A stretch of 64,000 nt of DNA from Deltaproteobacteria bacterium. GTDB lineage: Bacteria; Desulfobacterota; GWC2-55-46. Under the pieces are notes generated by a model. That model was not told the DNA's origin. It did no database searches and saw nothing but the letters and a program-made list of their open reading frames with translations. The stretch spans positions 1 through 64,000 of the forward strand of contig JACRET010000002.1 of the NCBI GenBank assembly GCA_016218105.1. Reading direction: 5' to 3'. How positions within the stretch are numbered: the stretch's first letter is position 1; each line of letters begins with the position of its first letter. Both the position numbers and the translations under genes were made by a program. This document shows positions 40,371 to 48,613 of this stretch, piece after piece.

Positions 40371-40598
40371 ATTGCCTGGTCCTTTCTTTGAGTTGAACCT
40401 TGATCAACCCTGCGAGCCTAGTCCTTCTGCCCCGTCCCAACGCGCATTGCCACGGCGTCGTGGCGTTCTTCTTTATGAAAATTGAGATAAGTCTTGAAAC
40501 TTCCCGGGCGTCTCCCCGGTGAAAACTGAAGCTTTAAGGATGTCCCCTGGGGACAATTGATAAGCTGGAGGCGGCGCAGACGCGCCGCCTCAAAAAAA

Positions 40599-41387
40599 CT
40601 ACCAGACGCACCTGAAGCCGAGATCGTTGAAGCGGCCTTCAGGAGGCGCTGTATTTCTGAATGGAGCCCTCACGTAGACCTGGAGCGAATAGTGACCCAT
40701 GCCGCCCCATCCTCCGCCACGGACTACCTTGAATTTTTCTCCATAATCCGGGTCTTTGAACGGGCTGTCGGGGTACGGTTTATACCAGTCCGCCGTCCAC
40801 TCCTGTGCGTTACCCGACATGTCCGCTGCGCCGTACGGGCTCTGTCCGTCCTTGAGCGTGCCTACCGGAACGGTGCCGCCGTATTCGCCCATGGTATTGA
40901 CTTTTTTAATGTCGAAATCATTGCCCCACGGGAATGCCCTGCCGTCGGTGCCTCTCGCCGCCTTTTCCCATTCAGCCTCGGTCGGGAGCCTCTTGCCTTT
41001 CCATTTGCAATATTCGTCGGCGTCTTTCCAGTTGACGAATACCACCGGATGTTCCGCCAACTCGGCCTGGTAGGCGCCCCCTGTCCAGTGCGGCGGGGCG
41101 GGATGCTTGGCCTGATCCACAAATTCCTTGTAGCTCTTGTTCGTTACTTCGGTCCTGTCTATATGGAATGTATTGAGGCTGACCTTTCTCTCAGGCCTTT
41201 CATTGGCGTACCAGGGCCTCCTGTCGCCGTATTGCAGGGCCTTTGCCTCCCTGTCGACCTCGTTGCTGCCCATGATGAATTCGCCTTTGGGTATCTTTAT
41301 CATGTCCTCAGGGGGCGATTTGCAGCCCGTGAGGAGAATGACCACCGCAGGCAGTAGAAAATACTTCGCTTTACCGAAACAGCGCAT
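40599..41387 (-). CDS. FGE/SUMF1-domain lipoprotein
   Basis: Lipobox LLTGCKS; IPKGEFIMGSNE, DRTEVTNKSYKEFV, KRLPTEAEWEKAARG, FPWGND, DMSGNAQEWTADW, GFRCVW; ORF track extends to 41438. Confidence 0.9.
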   Translation of the reverse strand: MRCFGKAKYFLLPAVVILLTGCKSPPEDMIKIPKGEFIMGSNEVDREAKALQYGDRRPWYANERPERKVSLNTFHIDRTEVTNKSYKEFVDQAKHPAPPHWTGGAYQAELAEHPVVFVNWKDADEYCKWKGKRLPTEAEWEKAARGTDGRAFPWGNDFDIKKVNTMGEYGGTVPVGTLKDGQSPYGAADMSGNAQEWTADWYKPYPDSPFKDPDYGEKFKVVRGGGWGGMGHYSLQVYVRAPFRNTAPPEGRFNDLGFRCVW

Positions 41388-41492
41388 TACCTTCCCTCCT
41401 TGAGAATTGGTGCGTTCGTGCGGAACAATGCCTTTCAAGGCAAAGTTTCCAACCTGAAAATATATCTATAAACAGCCTTGTTTTCAAGTTTT

Positions 41493-43076
41493 TTAATCGA
41501 TCACGATGTCGCTGTCGCTGGATCTTATAATGTTGTAACGGAATTTTTCCCTGGCCTTAAGGTCCAGAAAATCTATAGGGTTAAAATCGTCCGTAAAGAG
41601 AAAAGTCCCCTTCGCGAGGTTTACCTTCCGGTTCAAGAGATTGTCTATGTCGTCTTTAAAAACCTGGTAAACAGGGGCGTCTTCCTGCTGCTCGGAAATA
41701 ACAGGTTCCTTCTTTGTGGCGGCGAATATCAAATTAACGACCTTGGGAGAGGAGTTGTCGTACTCTGAGGACGTGAACACATCGACATAAGGGAATACCT
41801 CTTTGAGGGTGCGGTAGAGCGATTCGGGGACGACAGCGTCTTCCCTCTGGTTTGTGCCTACGAAATTAATCAGGAGCACCCCGTCGCCCGCAAGCCGCTT
41901 CCCTATAAACTCGAACGCCTCAAGGCTTATAAGATGGCTGGGCGGGGTGTCGCCGGAGAATGCGTCAAGGACTATCACATCATAAAGAGAATCGGAGGAT
42001 TTCAGGAAATATCTGCCGTCCTCCGCGAAGGTCGGGTGCAGGTTCGCGTCGTATGAGAAGTATTTGGATGCGGCCTCGATTACCCCCGGATTTATCTCTA
42101 CGACATCGGTTTTAATATTGTAGTATTTATCGAACCTGCCAGGCACTATGCCGCTTCCAAGCCCTATGACGAGGGCCCTGCTGGCATCGCTTTTGTAAGC
42201 GTGGGCGAGCCTTTCGATATAGTACGTATACTTCGAGATGGAGAGGCCGGAGTTTACGTCGATCCCGCCCTGTATCATGTTCTCAAGCAGGAATTCCCTT
42301 AGCCTGGTATCGCCGAAGTTGTAATCGACGACTTTTATCTGTCCGTAGGGGCTGTCCTCATTCACGAGGAGGGCGACTTTTGTACCGTCCGGCCTTGTTA
42401 TCGACGGAAGCTCTTTTGGGGCAAGGAGCAGGACAACAGGCACTATAGCCAGTATTACAAGGTAAGGCTTTTTATGGAAAAGTATCCAGTACCCGGCGCT
42501 TAAGGATATCAGCGCGAGGGACGAAAGATATATTATATTATTTACCCCGAGGTTGGGTATCAGGAGAAATCCGGTGGAAACAGTGCCTATGAAACTTCCG
42601 GCTGTTGAAATGGCATAGAGCCAGCCGACTGTTTTACCGACACCGCCGCGCTCATTGCCCATATAGAGCTTGACCGTGTAAGGCGTAACCATTCCAAGAA
42701 AAAAAAGAGGCGGGCCGAAAAGGACGGTAGAGCTTAAAAGGGAGCCGGCCCTGAGGCCGAGTGAGAGGGCGCGCTCAATAATGAACCCCTTCGTCAGCGG
42801 CACTGCCAGAAGGAAGAGGCCGGCTATGAGTATTATTGAGAACAGGGCGGCGTAACTATCCTTCCTGTCGGCGATCCTGCCGCCGATCCAGTAGCCGAGG
42901 GCCAGGGAAACAAGCGTTACGGTAATCAGCGATGTCCAGACAAAGAGGCTTACCCCGAACGGCGGGCCGATGACCCTGGAGCCGATAAGCTCGATGACCA
43001 TTACGATAGAGCCGCTTATAAAAGTCGTAAATACCAGGTATTTGTCTGCGCCAGCTCCTGTTCTTTTCATTAGCAT
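41493..43076 (-). CDS. Membrane-fused spermidine synthase-like protein
   Basis: N-terminal TM helices; C-terminal ALVIGLGSGIVPG, VVEINPGVIEAASKYF, YDVIVLDAFSGDTPPSHL. Confidence 0.88.
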   Translation of the reverse strand: MLMKRTGAGADKYLVFTTFISGSIVMVIELIGSRVIGPPFGVSLFVWTSLITVTLVSLALGYWIGGRIADRKDSYAALFSIILIAGLFLLAVPLTKGFIIERALSLGLRAGSLLSSTVLFGPPLFFLGMVTPYTVKLYMGNERGGVGKTVGWLYAISTAGSFIGTVSTGFLLIPNLGVNNIIYLSSLALISLSAGYWILFHKKPYLVILAIVPVVLLLAPKELPSITRPDGTKVALLVNEDSPYGQIKVVDYNFGDTRLREFLLENMIQGGIDVNSGLSISKYTYYIERLAHAYKSDASRALVIGLGSGIVPGRFDKYYNIKTDVVEINPGVIEAASKYFSYDANLHPTFAEDGRYFLKSSDSLYDVIVLDAFSGDTPPSHLISLEAFEFIGKRLAGDGVLLINFVGTNQREDAVVPESLYRTLKEVFPYVDVFTSSEYDNSSPKVVNLIFAATKKEPVISEQQEDAPVYQVFKDDIDNLLNRKVNLAKGTFLFTDDFNPIDFLDLKAREKFRYNIIRSSDSDIVID

Positions 43077-43093
43077 AGTCCCGGGCGGTAATT

Positions 43094-44083
43094 TTATTTA
43101 TCTTTGGCGCACCTGAACCCGAAGTTGTTGTTCTTTGTGCTCGGGTGGAAAAATATCCTGTTGTAGTTCGGAGCGCTTATGCCGCACTTGTATGTGGTGC
43201 AATCGTACCAGGAGCCGCCCTTCAAGACCTTATACTTCTCTCCATAATTTTCATCCGAGTGAGTATTGCCGGGATATGGCTTGAACCAGCTGTCCGTCCA
43301 TTCGAACGCGTTGCCGGCCATGTCGTAGATACCGTACGGGCTCTTGCCGTTCTCGAAACTTCCGACAGGCATGGTGTCTTCGTGCCCAAGCTGGGGCGTG
43401 TTGCCTCTGTCTTTTGAAAATTTATCGCCCCAGGGAAATGTCCTCTTGTCTTTTCCCCTGGATGCCTTCTCCCACTCCGCCTCTGAGGGGAGCCTTTTGC
43501 CTTCCCACCTGCAAAACGCGTCAGCGTCGGTCCATGTCACGTATACTACGGGGTGATCGCCCTTGCCCTGCGGTATCTTGCCTTCTTTCCAGTGGTCCGG
43601 CGCCGGATAACCGGTAGCGTCCACAAAGGCCTTGTACCGCTGGTTGGTCACCTCATATCCGTCGAGATAGAAGGCCTCCACCATCCTCTGGTGCTCAGGC
43701 TGGCTTTTCGGCCACCATTCGTTCGAGCCCATCGTGAATTCCCCGGCAGGGATGAGAGCCATGCCTTTAGCGGAGGTTTCTTTTTTCGGAGCCGCTTTCT
43801 TTTCATTCGCCGCGACGTATTCGTTGACTTCTTTTGCGCCGTCGGGCGCGCGGAAACGGCCGTCTATCTCCACGTACTTGTCGCTCAAGCCCGGGCCATG
43901 GCACTCGGCGCAGGTCTCGTCCCTCGTATAATCAGTGGAGTACCTCCTGTCAGGGGTGTGGCAGTTCGTGCACTTGGGCTCCCCTGAGACAGGGTCGTAA
44001 TCGTCGGCGGCAGAAAAAGCCGTTCCGTTAAAAAGCATCAGGTTTAACGCGAGGACGCCGAATCCAACGTAATATCTCTTCAT
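43094..44083 (-). CDS. Diheme c-type segment fused to FGE/SUMF1 domain
   Basis: Signal peptide, CTNCH and CAECH, then MALIPAGEFTMGSNEWWP...KRLPSEAEWEKASRG...DMAGNAFEWTDSW...GGSWYDCTTYKCG...FGFRCAKDK. Confidence 0.9.
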   Translation of the reverse strand: MKRYYVGFGVLALNLMLFNGTAFSAADDYDPVSGEPKCTNCHTPDRRYSTDYTRDETCAECHGPGLSDKYVEIDGRFRAPDGAKEVNEYVAANEKKAAPKKETSAKGMALIPAGEFTMGSNEWWPKSQPEHQRMVEAFYLDGYEVTNQRYKAFVDATGYPAPDHWKEGKIPQGKGDHPVVYVTWTDADAFCRWEGKRLPSEAEWEKASRGKDKRTFPWGDKFSKDRGNTPQLGHEDTMPVGSFENGKSPYGIYDMAGNAFEWTDSWFKPYPGNTHSDENYGEKYKVLKGGSWYDCTTYKCGISAPNYNRIFFHPSTKNNNFGFRCAKDK

Positions 44084-44102
44084 TTATCCCTCATCAGATG
44101 GT

Positions 44103-44576
44103 CTACTTCTGAATCTGCTTCCCTTCGCGCTCAAGCTGTCTTATAAAAGACAGGACGTCCCACCTCTCTTTTTCAGAGAGTATCTCCTGCCATCTAGGCA
44201 TGGACATCGACTCCCCGCCGACCTCCTTGTGTATTCCTTCCGTGATGGATTTGAAGAGCTCGGGATCTGTCTTTGCCATACGCTTCGAATCGTTCACGAA
44301 ATCGGCGGGATGCGGAGAGAGCGCTATTCCGACGGGTCCGTCCCCCATGCCGCGCTGCCCGTGGCAGAAGTGGCAGTACCTGAAGTATATCTCCTTGCCC
44401 GCTTTCGGATCCCCGGGTTTCGCTTCGGATACCGCTTGCGCGCTTTCAGGGGCGGGGGAGGCGGTCTTTGATTTCTCCCCGGAGCATCCTAAAAGCGAGA
44501 CCGCCAAAAGACCGGCGAAAAGCGGTATGCGGGCCAGTCTGTATATTTTATATCTATGTTCTTTTTCCGCAGGCAT
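44103..44576 (-). CDS. Monoheme c-type cytochrome lipoprotein
   Basis: LLGCSG lipobox; GKEIYFRYCHFCHGQRGMGDGP; SMPRWQEILSEKERWDVLSFIRQL. Confidence 0.9.
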   Translation of the reverse strand: MPAEKEHRYKIYRLARIPLFAGLLAVSLLGCSGEKSKTASPAPESAQAVSEAKPGDPKAGKEIYFRYCHFCHGQRGMGDGPVGIALSPHPADFVNDSKRMAKTDPELFKSITEGIHKEVGGESMSMPRWQEILSEKERWDVLSFIRQLEREGKQIQK

Positions 44577-44608
44577 AACATTCTCCCGTTCGGGCTTGAT
44601 CCTGTTTT

Positions 44609-45643
44609 TTACAGCGGCTGTAGAATCTCGACCTTGGACGTATCATGGAGGCCCTTGAGCCATCCTTCCCAAAGCTTCTTGTATTCCTTGGCCTCAAGTT
44701 CCTTCTTAAGCTTTTCCTTGTTCAGCTCTTCAAACTTCTTCTGAACCGGGGGTTTCCTGCCCTCGAGCTTTATTATGTGGTACCCGTATATGGTGGCTAC
44801 CGGGTCGCTCATCTCTCCAACCTTAAGTTTCGAGGTGGCCTCGTCAATTTCAGCGAGCAGGCTGCCTTTATGCGCCCAGCCCATGTCGCCGCCTTTTTTC
44901 GCGAACGGGTCTTCTGAGGTTTTTTCAGCGACCTTCGCGAAATCCTGGCCGCCCTTTATCGACGCCAGCGCGTCTTTAGCCTTCTTGAGTGATTCGTTCC
45001 AAACCCTCTGTCCGCCTGACGGGTCTGCCTTTACGAGGATCGTCCTTATATGGATCTGCTCCGGCTCTTTGAACTTGTTCAGGTTTTTCTGATAATAGTC
45101 CTTCATGTAGGCTTCGTTGACGTTGCTGTCGGAGAGTTTCCTCAGCTCCTCGCCTTTTTTCCTGGCTATCCTCGCCACTACTATGTCCCTTTTGAAGTCG
45201 TCTTTCAGATCCGCCTCTGTCATGTTGCTTCTCTTAAGAACCTTCGCGAGCGTCTCGCCCTTGGGCAATCTTTTCTTGAGCTCCTTTACCTGTTCGTCAA
45301 TTTCCTTCTGTTTGACCTCGTCCTGCTTGAGGTCTTTTGCCGCCTTATACATGAGCTCGTTATTTATAAGCTTCTCAAGGGCTTTTTTCTCGATATCCTT
45401 CATCTTTTCGCCCGAGACGGCGTTATGATATGTCATCAACGGCAGGAGGTTGTTCGTTGCGACATCCAGGTTCTCCTTCGTTATGTTCTTTCCATTAACC
45501 CTGGCTATGATTATCTCCGAAGGAGAGGGGTTGGCCGCGGTTGCCTTCGGCGCGTCTTTCGCCGCGGTGGCTGCGAAACCATATGGCGAAAAAAGGGCCA
45601 GAAAAGCGGATGTCAAAAGAAGTCTTTTTGAAAACCTGATCAT
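44609..45643 (-). CDS. Periplasmic peptidyl-prolyl isomerase (PpiC/SurA-type parvulin)
   Basis: Signal peptide; SurA_N-like domain; IHIRTILVKADPSGG...FAKVAEKTSEDPFAKKGGDMGW...VATIYGYHIIKLEGRKP. Confidence 0.92.
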   Translation of the reverse strand: MIRFSKRLLLTSAFLALFSPYGFAATAAKDAPKATAANPSPSEIIIARVNGKNITKENLDVATNNLLPLMTYHNAVSGEKMKDIEKKALEKLINNELMYKAAKDLKQDEVKQKEIDEQVKELKKRLPKGETLAKVLKRSNMTEADLKDDFKRDIVVARIARKKGEELRKLSDSNVNEAYMKDYYQKNLNKFKEPEQIHIRTILVKADPSGGQRVWNESLKKAKDALASIKGGQDFAKVAEKTSEDPFAKKGGDMGWAHKGSLLAEIDEATSKLKVGEMSDPVATIYGYHIIKLEGRKPPVQKKFEELNKEKLKKELEAKEYKKLWEGWLKGLHDTSKVEILQPL

Positions 45644-45930
45644 ATTTATAACCTCCCGGTTTTATTGATTCGGTATTATAATATAAAGAAAATAAATAAT
45701 AAATCTAAAATCTTATCTCATGTGGCCCGCCCCGGGGGTAAGTGAAAATGGCGGTATCCCAACCCTGGTGGACGCGCAGGAAGATCACACATATTCTAGT
45801 CTTTTTGCTTAAAATAAGGATTAGGCATTTATTAAAACTTTTTAATGGGGTGTAAGGAGGAAGTCGCAGGTCAAAGACGGGGCTATTAAAGGACAAGCGC
45901 CTTTTTTATGTTCCCTCTCTGGTATCTGTA

Positions 45931-45952
45931 GGGCCCGTTCCCCGAACGGGCC
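45931..45952. repeat. GGGCCCGTTC palindromic repeat
   Basis: GGGCCCGTTCCCCGAACGGGCC. Confidence 0.85.
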
Positions 45953-46029
45953 GGGTCCCCTCTCCCCTTGTGGGAGAGGTTGGGTGAGGGGGGAGGAGAT
46001 TGCTTCGCTCTGCTCGTTTGTACATTTTG

Positions 46030-46139
46030 TCTTTGTATTACCCAACCACAAGGGCGTAGAGTAACAAACTCGTAAGGGAGGAGGGGACAAGCGAGCCGGG
46101 GTGCGAGGAGCAAAGTAGGGCCCGTTCGGGGAACGGGCC
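46030..46139 (+). repeat. Composite structured repeat, subfamily II copy b
   Basis: CACAAGGGCGTAGAGTAACAAACTCGTAAGGGAGGAGGGGACAAGCGAGCCGGGGTGCGAGG, followed by TAGGGCCCGTTCGGGGAACGGGCC (46116-46139). Confidence 0.7.
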
Positions 46140-46194
46140 GTGAATAGAATAAGCCGTCAGGATCAATTCCCGCCGCTTAACGGAGGCCATCCGG

Positions 46195-47085
46195 TCACTT
46201 ATTATGGCATGTCCTGCACAGGCCTGAGCCTGTATTCCCGCCGACCCTTCTCATGAACAGGCCGTTTGATTCCCTTTCCTGCTGGCCGGCCACATTTGAA
46301 AAAGTGGAATCTATCTCCTGCCATGATTTGTTATTGAAGTGAGGGTCATGGCAGGATGAGCACTCTACCCGCCCGCTTCTCAGTAGATCGGATATCGTCG
46401 CTGTATCCGATATGTATCCTTTTATCGCCCAGAGATTTTTTGTGAGATTGCCGTTGTCAAATCCTATCGCGCTCGCGCTCAGTCCCGTTGTCAGGTCTAT
46501 TTCGCTTATGATCGTGTTCGTCGGCCGGAGGCTTGCGGTAGTCCCGCCGTTATACGCTACCGACATGGGGTGGTCGTTAGACAGGTCCAGCCCGATATTC
46601 AGCCTTGAGCTGGTCATGAAATCCGATACCAGGATGCCGGAGAAAAAGAACGAGAAGCCCCTGTCGGAGCCGCCGGACACGACGCCGTCCTTGCCGGGCG
46701 CGTTTACGATGTTATCGAATGTCGTTACGCCGTCATGACAGCTCAGGCACGCGAGAGAAACCGAGCCGATATCGGTATTTATGATGGATGTGTTTGCCGT
46801 TGTCGAGCCGTATGCAGTGAAGTTGACGTTTGCGACCGCGTACCTGTTCCACATGGGTTTCATGCTGTTTACCGTGTTCGTGTGGTGCGGCGTATGGCAG
46901 AATATGCACACCTCGGTCGTGTGCTGGGTGCTTACATGCATACTTAAGCCGCCGAGGTTGTGTCTTGACCCGGATATCCCCGTTGCCGAGTCCCCTGCTA
47001 AATAAGTGTCCAGGCCCGCTACAGGGCTTACCGAGATGAAACCGACTGAGACGGCGGAGATAAGGCTTAAAAATAACCGTTTCAT
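46195..47085 (-). CDS. Tetraheme c-type cytochrome (paralog 1)
   Basis: MKRLFLSLISAVSVGF signal; CIFCH, CLSCH, CSSCH, CRTCH; ATG at 47085 preferred over ORF-track 47238. Confidence 0.92.
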   Translation of the reverse strand: MKRLFLSLISAVSVGFISVSPVAGLDTYLAGDSATGISGSRHNLGGLSMHVSTQHTTEVCIFCHTPHHTNTVNSMKPMWNRYAVANVNFTAYGSTTANTSIINTDIGSVSLACLSCHDGVTTFDNIVNAPGKDGVVSGGSDRGFSFFFSGILVSDFMTSSRLNIGLDLSNDHPMSVAYNGGTTASLRPTNTIISEIDLTTGLSASAIGFDNGNLTKNLWAIKGYISDTATISDLLRSGRVECSSCHDPHFNNKSWQEIDSTFSNVAGQQERESNGLFMRRVGGNTGSGLCRTCHNK

Positions 47086-47120
47086 ATCGCACCCCTTTAT
47101 TTGTCCGTCAGTTGATATTC

Positions 47121-47144
47121 GGCATTTTTCAAGCAAAAAATGCC
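47121..47144 (-). promoter_or_regulatory. Leader hairpin shared with the second tetraheme gene
   Basis: Minus strand GGCATTTTTTGCTTGAAAAATGCC, 36 nt upstream of ATG 47085. Confidence 0.5.
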
Positions 47145-47444
47145 AGTCTACCACCTCCTCCTTTGAAGCCGCGTCTGCGAAAAATTCGCATTGAATATGC
47201 ATAGTGAGCGGATAGAAGTTATAACATCCTATAGGCAAATTCCCCTGCGGCTTGCCGCGGAGAGTTTCAATTTCACCCTCCCCTCAGTCCCATCCCGTCG
47301 AGGGAGGGGAGGTTTTGCTTGCCGCGGGGAGTTTCAGTCCATAGAAATGAGTGTACATCAAAAAGGCACATTGTCGAGGAGGGTTCAAACAGAGATGTGA
47401 TGGTTGCAGGGGAAAGGTGAGTTGCAGGTATAGCTATATACAAA

Positions 47445-47477
47445 AAAAAAGGGGCCGATTTCTCGGCCCCTTTTTTG
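47445..47477 (-). terminator. Rho-independent terminator of tetraheme cytochrome 2
   Basis: AAAAAAAAAGGGGCCGATTTCTCGGCCCCTTTTTT (symmetric, likely bidirectional). Confidence 0.85.
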
Positions 47478-47507
47478 GAACGCTGCAGTCTCGCGACCGC
47501 GTCGTGT

Positions 47508-48398
47508 TTACTTCTCGTGGCAGGTTCTGCAGACGCCTGAACCTGTGTTGCCGCCTACCCTTCTGATGAAGAGGCCGTTTGACTCGCCTTCCTGATCAGC
47601 TGTTACGTTTGAGTAGGTGGAATCGATTTCCTGCCAAGACTTGTTGTTGAAGTGGGGATCATGGCAGCTGGAGCACTCAACCTTCGAGGACCTGAGGAGG
47701 TCGGCGATGGTGGCTGTGTCGGAAACGAATCCCTTTACGGCCCAGAGGTTCTTGGTCATGTTGCCGTTGTCATAGGTTGTGGCTGAGGTGTTAAGATCTG
47801 ATGTAAGATCGATCGCGCTGATTACTGTGTTGGTGGCCCTGAGACCAGCTGCTGTGCCGGCGTTGTATGCTACTGATACCGGGTGGTCATTGGAGAGGTT
47901 GAGGCCGATGTTCAACCTGCTGGATGTCATAAAGTCAGATACGACTGTGCCGAAGTCGATGAATGTGTAGCCACGGTCTGCACCGCCGCTTGTTACGCCG
48001 GATTTACCAGGGGCGTTGACGATGTTGTCGAATGTGGTTACGCCGTCATGGCAGCTCAAGCAGGCAAGTGATGTCGAACCGATGTCGGTGTTGGCGATCG
48101 TTGTGCCGGCGATTGTTGTGCCGTAGGCTGTGAAGGATGTCGGAGCTGATGTACCCCTGTTCCACATCGGCCTAAGGTTGTTGGCTGTGTTTGTGTGGTG
48201 AGGCGTGTGACAGAATACGCAGACTTCGGTTGTGCCCTGGGCGCCTATGTGCATTGAGAAGCCACCGAGGTTGTGCCTTGAAGAAGCGATACCTGAAGCG
48301 GCGTCGCCATTGTTGTATGAGTCAACTGCTGAGGCTGTTCCGGCTGTGAGGAAACCGATTGAGGCTACTGCTACTGCTACCGCGAGAAACCTTTTCAT
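47508..48398 (-). CDS. Tetraheme c-type cytochrome (paralog 2)
   Basis: MKRFLAVAVAVASIGFLTAGTASA signal; CVFCH, CLSCH, CSSCH, CRTCH; near-colinear with paralog 1. Confidence 0.94.
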   Translation of the reverse strand: MKRFLAVAVAVASIGFLTAGTASAVDSYNNGDAASGIASSRHNLGGFSMHIGAQGTTEVCVFCHTPHHTNTANNLRPMWNRGTSAPTSFTAYGTTIAGTTIANTDIGSTSLACLSCHDGVTTFDNIVNAPGKSGVTSGGADRGYTFIDFGTVVSDFMTSSRLNIGLNLSNDHPVSVAYNAGTAAGLRATNTVISAIDLTSDLNTSATTYDNGNMTKNLWAVKGFVSDTATIADLLRSSKVECSSCHDPHFNNKSWQEIDSTYSNVTADQEGESNGLFIRRVGGNTGSGVCRTCHEK

Positions 48399-48462
48399 AT
48401 GAGACTCCTTTCAGTCAATTAAATTTTAGTGGGTTTAAGTACTTTTAATCGTCTTAATTCCC

Positions 48463-48525
48463 GGCATTTTTTAATCAAAAAAAAATGCCTTTGTTACCAC
48501 ACCTGTCGTCGGTGGAACAAGGCAT
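48463..48525 (-). promoter_or_regulatory. Overlapping terminator and alternative hairpin in cytochrome leader
   Basis: Minus strand ATGCCTTGTTCCACC...GGTGTGGTAACAAAGGCAT + T9 (48477-48525), overlapping GGCATTTTTT/AAAAAATGCC (48463-48489). Confidence 0.6.
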
Positions 48526-48585
48526 CCGTCGCCTGAGATCTTGGGGGCCCCTCATGAACCCTTTGATCTGCATTAATTTAGTTTT

Positions 48586-48613
48586 ATTATACTCTTTAAT
48601 TAAAACCTGTCAA
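48586..48613 (-). promoter_or_regulatory. Sigma70-type promoter for tetraheme cytochrome 2
   Basis: Minus strand TTGACA (48613-48608), 16-bp spacer, TATAAT (48591-48586). Confidence 0.75.

Noticed and set aside
40566-40590. Perfect GC-rich inverted repeat GAGGCGGCGC/GCGCCGCCTC as a terminator
   Set aside because: The T run lies on the 5' side relative to the minus-strand genes, so it is not a canonical terminator there; plus-strand use has no upstream gene.
45842-46113. Overlapping short ORFs in the 45.8-46.1 kb intergenic region
   Set aside because: They read through repeat sequences (CCCTCTCC and GGGCCCGTTC elements).
48400-48600. GEMM (c-di-GMP/cGAMP) riboswitch upstream of the cytochrome
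   Set aside because: Attractive by context, but I cannot find the conserved GEMM core sequences in the minus-strand leader; reported only as an unclassified structured leader.
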